Under the pieces are notes generated by a model, which searched no databases, was not told the origin of the DNA, and was given only the letters and a program-made list of their open reading frames with translations. From positions 23,355,105 to 23,419,104 of the forward strand of contig OZ020523.1 in NCBI GenBank assembly GCA_963971425.1: 64,000 nt of DNA. The letters are read 5' to 3'. How positions within the stretch are numbered: position 1 is the stretch's first letter; every line of letters begins with the position of its first letter. The DNA comes from Bryoerythrophyllum caledonicum. Taxonomy: Eukaryota; Streptophyta; Bryopsida; Pottiales; Pottiaceae. Positions 11,625 through 21,990 of this stretch are shown piece by piece. A program made the position numbers and the translations under genes.

Positions 11625-11811
11625 ATGGCTTTTGATGTAGGGTTTGGAGGCGCCACCATCACATTCGCGCAGGACGCTCTTGAGCGGTACCGCAGAATTG
11701 TGCCGCACCTCCGTCTTGCTGGACCTACTTCGTTCGCGCCTGTCATCAACGCTGCGGTTGATATAGTTGAAGAGAGTGGCGGCCAGTACCATATCCTTAT
11801 CATCATTGGCG
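11625..11811 (+). pseudogene. Copine/RGLG-type vWA domain fragment fused to a shared leader ATG
   Basis: Starting at ATGGCTTTT (11625), the frame reads about 62 codons that include RIVPHLRLAGPTSFAPVI and SGGQYHILIII. These match the copine (vWA-like) domain of plant RGLG ubiquitin ligases and copines, where GPTSFAP and YH-L-IIADG are hallmarks. The frame ends at an intron-like GTTAGT donor (11811). The following D-G-Q-V part and the RING domain are missing, and the expected Ala-Asp is Gly-Gly. The N-terminal codons come from the same leader that precedes transaldolase sequence at 13.2 kb, so this is a captured exon fragment, not a complete gene. Confidence 0.65.
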
Positions 11812-12536
11812 GTTAGTTTACCTTCCCTGCTCTGTTAGGGTTGAGCTACGAGGCAGCCTTTGATTTGGTGTCGTTTCGTCTTTGTATTGTGAAAGATGAT
11901 TGCCAATCAACGTGTATCTCTGGATTGGATTACATGTTGTAATTTACATTATATTATGTTATCAGTGCGTTAATCTGCATGCCTGCAGGTTTAGCGTTTA
12001 GGGTTAAGGGTTGAATGGAGCCTGGTTAGGGTTTTGTGTGCAGAAACTTACATCTAGTTTAGTTTCTTCCTAATCACTCCTTTATGCCAATCTTGCATGT
12101 GTATTTCAGCTGCAACCTAAGCTGATATTGTAATATATGAATGCAGGCATGATGCTGAAGTACATTGAGACAAGACTCTCGGGTATGATTCCAGAACCCG
12201 GCCTGTTGCAACTACAAGGCTTATGGGCTCTCGATAGCAGTGTTTTTGCGCTGTTTGTGACCTCGAGAGTCTTGTTGGTTTTTTATTACTCTTTTGTAGA
12301 GCGCATTAAGTTGATCGTGTTGTTGGTAGACATATGTTTTCACAAGAATAGCGTAGGATAAGAATTTCACAAAAACATTTACAAGCAAACCCTTAGTGAG
12401 TTTCTCCCTTTGTGAGTGAGGAACTTGACTTAGATGAAGGGTTGCCGAGGATTATTGTAAGTACTTCCACCCTGAGATGAGAATATGAGAATCTAAACAT
12501 AAAGATCCAGAATGTCCCAGATCAAGGCTAGATTAC
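11812..12536. other. Junction between the two composite units, no gene
   Basis: AT-rich DNA with intron-like character after the copine fragment. An inverted pair, ACAAGACTCTCG (12169-12180) and CGAGAGTCTTGT (about 12264-12275), could form a long-loop hairpin. No continuing copine or transaldolase exons are found here. Confidence 0.4.
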
Positions 12537-13156
12537 CTGAACTGGTCATCATATTCAGCAGACCCAGTTATTGCTTTCTCAAAAATCTGCGAAAGAAGAA
12601 TCACATTCGAAGTAAGCCGTTGATTTCATTCACTCATGATGATAAACATGAGACCAAATCGTAAGTTGAAGGTGCCGTGGGGTTGCTGGTGACTCCACGA
12701 ACGCCACTTTTGATCAGAGGCTCCAACATGGTCACTGGGCGACAGAGATTATTATAGCAAGGGCTCTGCTTCTGCTGATCATACATGTCATGCAGCAGCG
12801 TCTTCTTCTCGGTTGAGAGAGTACTCCAGCATCTGCAAACAAAAACACAGAAACAGCATCCAATGTCAGATATCAGTATAAATTATCAAAATATGAAGAT
12901 TACACATACAATTATATTCCGACCACAACATGACTATTTCGCAAGAATGATGAACTTACTTGGCCAAGTGTGACAATGGCGCTGCGTAAGCAGGCACAGA
13001 CCGGGTGCCGAAGGACGATGCTTTCAACGAGGGCACCATCTTCAAGCCCACAAACTCCCCGGAAGCAAGAGTTGTCCCACTCATCCGGCTCTCCACGCTT
13101 GCTCCAAGGTTCGTCCCCACTACCACAGAAGCGCAGTATATCTTAAGAGCCGCCAT
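12537..13156 (-). pseudogene. Plastid transaldolase gene fragment (exons 1-3)
   Basis: Three consecutive - strand exons can be read. Exon 1 (13156-12960) begins MAALKIYCAS and looks like a plastid transit peptide. Exon 2 (12832-12676) has STEKKTLLHDMY, NLCRPVT and GVRGVTSNPT. Exon 3 (12586-12537) has IFEKAITGSAEYDDQF. The phases join correctly. These are signatures of plant transaldolase (pentose phosphate pathway), N-terminal part only. The catalytic lysine region and all later exons are absent. The intron after exon 2 starts with GC rather than GT, either a GC-AG intron or decay. Upstream, a shared leader joins at 13240-13293. It is a truncated, captured or duplicated fragment. Confidence 0.75.
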
Positions 13157-13293
13157 CTTGAGCACCTGAAAACAAGATCCCAGAAGGTCAGCAACCATGA
13201 TTGTCCAAAACTTGTCAGGCAATTCATGCTCCTCGAGAGAAAAAGCCATCGCAGCTACATCAAACCTCACAACCAGGCAAGAACAAAGCAGGT

Positions 13294-13330
13294 AGAAGAA
13301 GAAGAAGAACACCAGACCCCAATGGGTTGG
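13294..13330 (-). other. LINE 3' terminal stem-loop and (TTC)n tail
   Basis: On the - strand TTCACGCC is followed by a short stem-loop (GCCAACCC paired with GGGTCTGG, one bulge) and then five TTC units that end exactly at the target duplication. The same arrangement occurs at 58702-58744 with a perfect stem, so it is probably the family's reverse-transcription recognition end. Confidence 0.6.
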
Positions 13331-13741
13331 CGTGAATATAGTGTCCGTTCGACCTACCCTTGATGATATGCCCACAGGACATAATAACAGTGGTATAGGA
13401 CTACTAACCCCTCTCAAGGTGGACACTGTATACCAGAAACCAAGAACCAGTACACTGTAAAGTGATTGTTTGGGGTGTATTCTGTTGTATAGAAGTAGAA
13501 GGTTGGTTTCGTTGGTCGTCACATTGTTGACATTGCCAGGTTGTTTGAAAAATACATGGTTGTGTTGTAGCAGTGGTCCGGGTTCGATTCCTGTTGTTCT
13601 CGTTTGAGCATCGTTACGTTCATTCGGCGCTATCGAGCTAGAGGGGCAGGAAATTACAACACCTTGGGCCTCTATATTGTGACAAGGTTACTATTATAAA
13701 TAAAGGTGGTTATATTACATTACTTTTTTGAATAGTTGGGT

Positions 13742-14377
13742 TTATGGTGGTTGTACGCCTGTTGGTAGTGGCTCTCCGCTTTCTATTTTTCTTTTGTGTA
13801 GTATTATGGACATGGCATGGTGTATAGCAATTGTGTTTATTTCTCTAAATGTATTTTTTATAAGTTTCTTTGATATTTTGAGTTTGGGTTTAAGGATTTT
13901 CATAGGAGGGATGTGTGTAGATGCTCTGGCACCTACTGTAATTACTATTAGTGGTTCAACTATCCAACCTTTGTTTATAATATCGTTGATGAGAGGTTGG
14001 TATTTTTCTATCTTTCTCTCAATGGTATCTGGTGGGAATCTGTCATTACAGTATGTGAATTCTATAAATTGTACCTTTAAATTGATGTTGGGAGATGTTG
14101 GGGGGTTTGATTGATAGGGTAGTCCTTTTATGCATAGTAGGTCTGGTTTTAGTCGTGCATTACATTGGCATCTTTGTTGTACGCATGTACATGGTAGTAG
14201 CCATGGAGGGACTGTATTCTCTCGTGGTTTATCATTACATGTGCCCGCATTCATGAGGGTATAACATCTTGAATTTTTTGATGAGACTAGTAGTTTTTTA
14301 ATTTCCCAAACTGCTTTATTGTGTCTTTTTGTTCTAAGCGCATGTATATGGTGTTGTTTGTATTTTAGCAGTACATG
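13742..14377 (-). pseudogene. LINE C-terminal CCHH motif and restriction-like endonuclease (RLE) domain
   Basis: The frame continues that of the RNase H part after a single stop at 14378. It contains the C-terminal half of a zinc motif ending in KRHNKAVWE, then LKPDLLC, FIEFTYCNDRF, KIEKYQPLI and PLIVITVGAR. This series matches the RLE order (K/R)PD, E-x-T, K-x-Y-x-x-L, G-x-R known from R2, R4 and Dualen elements. It would nick target DNA during target-primed reverse transcription. The residues of the PD-(D/E) core are kept here. Identification is by motif order only. Confidence 0.65.
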
Positions 14378-15892
14378 TTACCATGTGTCTGGATCTTGGG
14401 AGTCGCATATTGAGCATGTGATTGATGGATATAATTCTCTACCAAAAAATAGTTGTTTTCTAGCATTGCCCATATATTGACCATGTCTTAGTTTTAGGAG
14501 GCATGTTTTTTGGGAGTCTGTTACCTGTTTATTAGTCCAAAATTCATTGGATAGTTTATCGTCAATGTCAGTGTTACTTATCCATTTATTTATATTGGGA
14601 AAATTTGTTGCAATGTCTCTTAAGTTATGTTCTTTGTCATGTTTAATAATATGCTTTTCAAGGAATCTTATAGGGCCTTTATCTGGGGTTTCGTCCATAG
14701 AATGCCACCAGTCTCTTTGAAAGTAATATGGTGTAGAATGTGCAAATTCATGTGGTAGGGCTGCATTGTGGTAATCTTTGTCTCTACCTTGCTTGGCTAG
14801 TTCGTCAACTTTTTCGTTGCCATCTATATTTGCGTGAGCTCGTACTTTGTACAATGATGTAGGTTGTGTTCTTTGTTGCAAAAGTTTTACTATATCTTGT
14901 AGAATGGTTTTGTCCGGGTGGTTATTATGTTGGGTGGGGTGTTTGAGTTGTGTTTGGATATTGTACAGGCCATCTAAACAGTCTGTGAAAATGTGTGCAG
15001 GTTCATTAGGGTATTTGGAGGTAATAATTTGTAGGGTTGTGTATATTGCCATTGTTTCAGCTCTAAATATATTTTGTAAACCTGGGAGTCTTATGGCTAG
15101 TTCTATATTTTTGGATTGATTGTATATTCCATATCCTACAGTTTCATGAGTCCAATGATCGCCCATATCTTGTGGTGGGAGAAATGAACCATCAGTATAG
15201 TAGCAGTATTGTGATAAGAATTTGGGTTGTTTATCATTTATGAAGTTAGGAATTGTTGTTGTATTGTAGTTTGTGACTAAGTTGTCTGTTGGATATGTGA
15301 GTCTGTTCCATTCTTTGCTTTTGTTAACTTGTATATTTAGTTGTGTTGGCGGGGCAATTTGTATGTATAGTTGAGGGATTTGGAGTTTGTTGAAAATTGT
15401 GGTTAGGGCGGTGATTTGTTCATTATTTCCAACACTGGTGTTTTTATGGTGTACACATAATATGTGAAGAGCAGAAGGTTCTATTCGTGTTTTGGTAAAT
15501 TCGGGTGGTTTTGTTGGTTCTTCATATGTTATTGTATCTGCTGGTATGTATGTAACAACATGTGTGTCTTGATAGGGGCCTTTATGCGGTGTTAGATTAT
15601 GGTACCAGTTGTTGTCCGGAGTAGTTATTATGGTAATGGTGTTTGGATTGTTTTCTGCTGCAAGTCTAGCCCAGTGTATAGCTTTCTGGGTATGTGTTTT
15701 GTTATGTGGGTGAGCATAGCCTATTCCTTTCCATTTGTAAGAAAATGCTTGTCCCATAGATCCAAAAACTTTGTCTCTTTTAAATGGTGAGTAAAACTTA
15801 TCTATTTGAGTGGAGCAAGTTACTGGTGAGGAAAAATACGTATGAGTTATATTGAAAGATGTTATGATGTGGTCAAGCAATATTTTTGGCAA
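14378..15892 (-). pseudogene. LINE RNase H domain
   Basis: A 504-codon frame. YYTDGSF, FRAETMAIYTTL, AHIFTDCLDGL and VRAHANIDGNEKVDELAKQG give the D-E-D-D residues of an RNase H that would remove the RNA template strand. The C-terminal end has CSICDSQDPDTW, the first half of a CCHH motif, cut by a stop that in the related copy at 59600 is a leucine codon. The N-terminal ~180 residues are not recognised. Confidence 0.8.
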
Positions 15893-16027
15893 AGAGTAAT
15901 GTGCAAGTTTAAGTGGGTCGGTTTTTGGAATTCTATATTTGTATCTTTGGTATAGCCATATTATTTCTGTTTCAAATGGTTGTGTAGGAGGTATTAATCC
16001 GTGTGGTGAATCTTTTGCTTTGGAGTA

Positions 16028-16771
16028 TTAATTCCATAGCCATTTTAGTCTGGCTATAGGTATAGTCGTGAGGTGCTTGCCTGTTTCATCGTAAAGGTGT
16101 GTTGTTTCAACTTTTATTTGTATGGTGTTTTGGTTGGTGTTGATATCTTTTGAGGGATTGCATTCATTTACATTGATATGTATAAGAGGGAGGGGCATGG
16201 TTGGAAGTATGTATCTTGTATCTCGGGTTTGTTCTTCTACAAAATGGGTATTTATTAAATTTCTACAATGTGTATGTTGTTTTGTGGTGTAATATTGAGC
16301 AAGCAAGGAGGTGTTGTGTTGTATAGTTATTGGTATGTTTAGTGGAAAGAGGTCACTTTGTGGTATCCATTTATTATATGTAATATCGTTTGGTAATTTC
16401 CATTGGCATAGGTAGGTGTGGTATGTTTTTGGAATTTTGTATTTGTCTTTTGTTTTGTTTTCTTTGTGGTCTAGTATTGAATGTATGGGAAATGTAGTTG
16501 GATTATTGGTGATTTTAATTGGTGGTTTCAAATAAGGGGGATGTGGTGGTGGTAGGCGGTGTATAGGATTTGTACCAAGGTTGGGTAAAATATGATGGTC
16601 GTGTGTTCTGTATTCATGTTTTAGAGTTCGTGGTGTAGGGTGCTCAGTGCATGGGTTTTGGCATTGTGGATTGCACGTAGAATAGCAGAAAAGTTGTTCA
16701 GCTATGTTAAGGGCTTGTTTGATTACTTTAGTTGGTGTACTGTAGTATATTTTGAATTCATTATGTGACAT
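16028..16771 (-). pseudogene. LINE linker with chromodomain-like segment
   Basis: A 247-codon frame between reverse transcriptase and RNase H, in the same frame as both and separated by stops. Around its middle, SILDHKENKTK ... YHTYLCQWKLPND ... YNKWIPQSDLF follows the chromodomain pattern (ILD-R, YLVKWK, W-E-P--NL) including aromatic positions. A chromodomain could tether integration to modified histones, as in chromoviruses. The pattern is short and has an insertion, so this is a tentative call. Confidence 0.4.
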
Positions 16772-16879
16772 TAGATTTAGTCCATTTGGGAGTGTTAAAT
16801 GTTTAATCTCATGTATGTTTTGAAGTAATAATTTGTTGAGGAGTTTGTGATTTTGCTTAGGGGTGAAGTTTGGTAATAT

Positions 16880-19157
16880 TTAAGATGATAGGTTTAGCCA
16901 CATTTGTTCAAGAGGAGTGGCTTCAAGTGGAAAGTTTCTTGTTGTACTTCTCAAGTGAGCGCCTCCACATCGTTTGATAAGATAGAGTGTTCTTGTTGTA
17001 GGTGATCTTAAACAATCGTATTGTTTAATTCTGGGAATCTCTTGTGCTCCGCCGTATTTAGCAAGTATAAAATGTGTAAGACCTCTATAGATTATTCCCA
17101 ATTTTCTTGTGTCATTAAGAGCATTGCGTAGTTGTTCACCTATGCACCTCATGTATGCGTTCTTTAATGAGAATGCTTCTATGCCAAACATATCATGTGG
17201 CAATTGGGTAATTACGTTGGGAGTGCAATTTGGTAGCCCACAAATTTTCTTTTGTATTGCTATAATTTTTTTGTCTAGTTTTTTAATAGTAGGTAGTGAG
17301 TATGGTACCGCGTAAAAACTATATGCAATGCCTGCTCTTATAACTGTGTCTACCATGCTGACTTTTTGTTTAATAGTAGCTGGACAATTTACTAATTGGT
17401 TGCATTGTTTAATTAGTTTGGTGGTTGTTGTGTGTGTTTGTATTTTCCAATTCAATGATGGGACTAGTTGTATTCCTAGATATACATATGGCTCATTTTG
17501 ATGTAGTATGGGAATCGGTTGGTTTCTGTATGATATATTTGCAGCTTGTATTAGTGCTTTGAAGACTATTTGATTTGTTTTGGATTTGTTTGGGCATCCA
17601 GTAATTGCACATTTCGGAATTCCTAGGTCCATTCCAGCCCATTCGCAGAATTTGTCCATTTTATTAAGTTGATTTTTTATTGAGGAAAGTTTGTTTGTTA
17701 TGATTGCAAGATCATCTGTGTATGCTGGTGTATTTATTGTTGTCTTTGAAGTTCCCAAGGTATAGCCGTATTTTCCTCTTTGTGACCATCGTAAAAGTGG
17801 TTCTAGAAAAATAAGAAAGAGATATGGGCTAAGTGTATCTCCTTGTATTGTGCCTCTTTGTATGGATATTTTTTGGGTTTGGCCAAAGTATTCACCAGCA
17901 AAAATGGTGTTAGACTGTGAATAGATATCTCCTACTAGTATTACCGCGTCCTCAGGGTATCCTAAATCTTTCATAATGGCTAGTAGACGGGCGTGGTCAA
18001 TCGAGCCAAATGCATTTTTGAATCTATATAGAGTAAATATATATATCTTGCATTGTTAGTTGTGCATCTTCTAAAGCCGCTATTAGTAATTGTAATTGTC
18101 TAGATGTGCATCTTTCGGCACGGAACCCTTCTTGGCTGTCATGTAGAATTTGGTGTTTTTCTCCGTATGCTGAGAGTATTGATGTTAGTGTACTTGTAAA
18201 AAATTTGTATATAGTGTTGGCTAGCGCTATAGGTCTGTGATTTGGTAGTTGAGATGGGTCACCCTTTTTGTATAGTAGTATTGTGAGGCTTATTTTCCAT
18301 GATGCCGGAATTTTTTTTTGTTTATAGCAATGTTTAAAGAATAGGAATAAGATGCGGTGGAAGTTTGTAGGCATGTTCTTCAGGATAGAGTTGGGTATTC
18401 TGTCCGGTCCTGGGGTTTTGTTGTTTGCAAGGTTTTTTAGGCATAAGTCAAAAGTTTCTTGATCAAAGTATGTATGCAGCAGAGTTTGTGGATGACCTCT
18501 TTTATCTATTGCAAAGCCTTCTAGGTCATGCCATGGGAATTGTCTAACTCCGCATGTGCATTCAGGAGGGTGGTCTGGTAAGTAATAACATGTTGGAACA
18601 GTAGGTTTATTAATAATTGATTGTTGTATGTAAATTTCATTGGCAATGTCTTGTGGGCTCGTTAGTATGTTATTATTGCGATCTGTGATGTAGTCTAATG
18701 GTGGTGTTTCTTGGTTTTTGAATACTTTATTGTTTATCTTTTTTGGGCTTATTTCGTGTAATTGTCTATATTTGGATATAGCCTTTTTTATACATTCTTT
18801 TGTGTAATTTGACGTGATTTTTCTTGCTTTTTTGTTTGCAGTCTTGGCTAGTGTAGCTAGATCATTTATCCATGGTTCAATAAGTAAGTCGTCCTTTGGG
18901 GGTGGTGGGATCTTGACATGGGTGTGTTTGTTTAATTCATTGATAATTGGATGTGATCGCCATTGTGGTGTGTTTTTTGTGATATATATTGCTTTTCTAA
19001 TTAGGTGGTATGTTGCAACATGTTTTTTCCATGTTTTTTGGGTTTTGCGTGGTAAGTATCTTCCTTGTTTTGAGATTCTATCATTGAGTGTAGGTATGGG
19101 TGGTGCGCTACACGTATTTTCTATAGCTTCTGATATTTTTTGAGTGATTTCGTCCAA
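16880..19157 (-). pseudogene. LINE reverse transcriptase domain (frameshifted)
   Basis: Two frames carry the reverse transcriptase. 19157-18024 has the fingers (NNKTPGPDRIPNSIL, ILLYKKGDPSQLPNHRPIAL, QEGFRAERCTSRQL). 17974-16880 has the palm (QRGTIQGDTLSPYLF, AYTDDLAII) and thumb. The active-site box is YTDD. The break near 18030-18040 lies in an (AT)n run, consistent with slippage. A TAA at 16880 separates it from the linker. Confidence 0.9.
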
Positions 19158-20742
19158 ATGGGAGCATGCTAGTTTCCATTGATCGGGATTTAGATGTTCG
19201 TATGATAATATGGTGTCTAGGTCATTTAATTGTAAAGCGTTGTTTTCATAAAAGTTTGTGTTGAATTTATCTAAATTATCTTGCGGTATAGGGTTGAGTA
19301 TTCTAATTGGTCTCGAGGTCGGTGGTGTGGGGTGGCGTGCAATAAGTTTGTTTTGGGGTATGTGTAGTGAAATGGGTGCATGGTCAGAGTTAAGATTGGC
19401 TTCTGTAATTGTGGTACATGTGTATAGGTTGTGATTTTGTGTTTTGATATAAAAGCCGTCTATTAGACTTGTATGTGTATAGTTGTATCCACCTTGTCTA
19501 GAGTAGTTTGTATTTGTTGGGACATATGTTAGTGCTAAGCTATCAATATATGTTTTCCATGCAAAATCTTCTTCTTGTGGTGGTGTGGTATTATGTTCAT
19601 TTTGTCGTCCTATTAAAGCTATGTCTCTATTAAAGTCTCCACATAGTATGAGAGTGTGGTTAGGATGTGTATTAATTTGTGTTGTAATAGTTTGTTGGGA
19701 TTAGTTCAATATCTTCATGATGTGAGGGCATATATAGGTGTATTAATAGCCATGGTTGTAGTGGATGGTTTTTTATGTGTATAATTTGTAAGTAGGGTGA
19801 GATTTTTAGAGGGGTTGCTATTTTGGTGATATTTCCTGGGTATGCATATTTGTGATTTATTAGTGTGAGTAGTCCTCCTCTAGCGGGTGTGTAAGGGATC
19901 CGTTGTTGAATGCATCTAGTTAATGCGTGAGTATTGTTAAATATTAGTTTATAATCTGGGAATAAATTTTGTATGTATTTTATTGACTTGGTGGCAGTTA
20001 GTTTAGTTTCTTGGATGGTGATAATGGCCGGGTTTGTATGTAAGGCAAGTTCTTCTAAACTAGGTAATGCAGTATTTTGTGTAGCTGCATTCCATGTAAC
20101 AATGTTAGTTTGATGGCTATTGTTATGTGTATTGGATTGAAGTGGTGATGAGATATGGGTCAATGGAGGGGGGTGTGTGTACTCATCTAGGGGTTTATAA
20201 ATTCTTAGTATTTCTTCGAGAAGATTGTTTGGTAGAAAAGGAAATTTAATTTTTAGCATTTGTATTGATGGTGCATTTTGTGTTTGGTGTATGAAATCAT
20301 ATAATTCTTTGTGTATACTAGATGAGGGGTTTATTATTTTTTGATTATTTGTTATATATTGTGTATATGGGTGTTCGATGTGAATATGTCTTTCGGGTGG
20401 GTTTGGTAGCGTAGATATCTTGTTTAATAACTTGGCGGTCCAATCCGGTTCGGGGAAGTTTATTAGTTGGTGTTCACATGAATTTATGTTAGGGCTGATG
20501 GTTGTTATTAGTGCAAATAATATTTGTGCTAAAGGGTAATTTCTTATTCGGTTGAGATATGTGTTTAAGTGTGGGAAGTCACTAATAGTAATTTGGTGGT
20601 ATTGGTGATCTTGTTTTAGTATGGGGGAGAAACTTTTTGCAAGGTATTGATACTTAGGTTGGAGTTTGATTGTACAAGAAATGAAGTACGTTTTGTATCT
20701 ACGTTTATGAGCTGATGGGTGGGTTTTAAACACATCTGGCAT
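19157..20742 (-). pseudogene. LINE N-terminal region and APE endonuclease
   Basis: The frame starting at ATG 20742, directly after the 2A-like motif, has ~215 residues of unknown function, then IVTWNAATQNTALPSLEEL and AIITIQETKL (APE motifs with N and E). A one-base frameshift near 19680 moves the rest (LILCGDFNRD, NSDHAPISLHI) to another frame, running to the reverse transcriptase. These motifs identify the exonuclease III-like endonuclease of LINEs. Confidence 0.85.
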
Positions 20743-20769
20743 AGGGCCAGGGTTGGTTTCAATATCCCC
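20743..20769 (-). other. 2A-like ribosome-skipping motif in LINE
   Basis: Codons immediately before ATG 20742 read GDIETNPGP, matching the 2A consensus D-x-E-x-N-P-G-P, preceded by LIKC. In 2A peptides the ribosome skips the last Gly-Pro bond. This would release an upstream product from the APE-RT polyprotein. Upstream the frame is open for only ~35 codons in this decayed copy. Confidence 0.75.
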
Positions 20770-20777
20770 ACATTTGA

Positions 20778-21990
20778 TTAGATGATGTATATCATTATAT
20801 TTGTAATAATATGTATGATGGTTGTCTTGGATACATATATTGAGGTAGTGTTAAGAATAGATTTTTTATAACAATCTGTTTTGGTAAAAAAGTAAGTAGG
20901 TTGAAATAATGAGTTTTCTAAAAGATTTGTTTCGAAAAATATTTTGTCTAAAAATATGATTTCTAAAAACAGATTGATATTTATTTCAAAAAGATTTGTA
21001 TATATTCTTATTGTCATTAGAATTTTTGTTTTTAGTAAGTCATTTTTGGCGCCTTCGGCGCCTAGCCGGCCGGCGAGACAAAGAAGCCCCCTTCTATTTT
21101 TATTCTTCTACACATTCTCAACAAATTCCTACTCTTTAACCCTAAACTCTTCTCATCTTTATATATCTCAAGTTTAATTTTACTATTCACATTCCTTTTA
21201 TCCCTATATTTTATATTCCCACTTCTATATTTAGTACGTAGTATTCTATTTTTAGTACCTCCTCTATTTATTTTTACTCTGGATTTTGTGTTTCTCAATA
21301 CTAGTTTCGTTAATTTTCTATCCCTTATTTTAGATTTTCTTAGGATGCATATTCTATTTTTAGTACTGCTGTTCGTTGCTAAGTTCTTCTTACTTCTATT
21401 CTTAGAATTTATGTTCATCATTACTAATTTTGTTTTTGATTTTCTTAGGGTGCATATTCTATTTTTAGTACTGTTGTTTGTTGCTAAGTTCTGCTTATCT
21501 CTATTCTTAGAATTTGTGTTTCTCATTACTAATTTAATAGATTCTCCATCCCTAATTTTTGATTTTCTTAGGGTGCATATTCTATTTTTAGTTCTTCTGT
21601 TTGTTGCTATGTTCATCTTATTCCTATTCTTAGAATTTGTGTTTCTCATTACTAATTTGGTAGATTTTCCATCCCTTATTTTTTATTTTCTTAGGGTGCA
21701 TATTCTATTTTTAGTACTGTTGTTTGTTGCTATGTTCTTCTTATTTCTATTCTTAGAATTTGTGTTCCTCATTACTAATTTGGTAGATTTTCCATCCCTT
21801 ATTTTTGATTTTTTAGGAAGTTTATTCTATTTTTAGTACTGCTTTTTGTTGCTATGTTCTCATTTTTTGTATTCTTATGATAATTATTTCTCACTACTAA
21901 TTTGGTTAATTTTCCATCCCTTCTTTTAGGTTTTCTTAGGAAGCATATTCTATTTTTAGTACTGTTTATTGTTGCTATGTTCTCATTTTT
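20778..21990 (-). repeat. LINE internal array of ~105-125-base coding repeats
   Basis: From about 21280 to 21990 a unit containing TTAGTACTG(C/T)T and CTTAGGGTGCATATTCTAT on the + strand recurs five to six times. On the - strand it encodes a basic repeat with NTNSKNR, TKNRICTLRKSK and similar blocks. The array lies between ORF1-like frames and the 2A motif. 20778-21060 is AT-rich with a degenerate frame. Confidence 0.65.

Larger units (their letters stand above)
10823..11811 (+). other. Composite unit, left copy (promoter-like block, leader, captured coding fragment)
   Basis: Bases 10823-10985 are the inverted equivalent of 25848-26010, 11413-11592 of 25519-25688, and 11581-11634 of 13240-13293. 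A 32-base GC-rich segment (11641-11672) also recurs at 25692-25723, but in a different order relative to the leader. The unit therefore exists twice, facing tail to tail. In this copy the leader runs into ATGGCTTTT and then a copine-type fragment. In the other copy it runs into a transaldolase fragment. The organisation resembles gene-fragment capture by a Helitron or Pack-type element, but no diagnostic termini were found. Confidence 0.55.

Noticed and set aside
12169..12276. Hairpin of ACAAGACTCTCG with its complement as a Helitron end or microRNA
   Set aside because: Only ~12 paired bases around a ~85-base loop, and no CTRR end or small-RNA-like duplex.
13560..13620. GGTTCGATTCC, a perfect Pol III B-box word
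   Set aside because: No acceptor stem, D arm or convincing A box, and it falls in the LINE 3' untranslated region. Not called as a tRNA or SINE.
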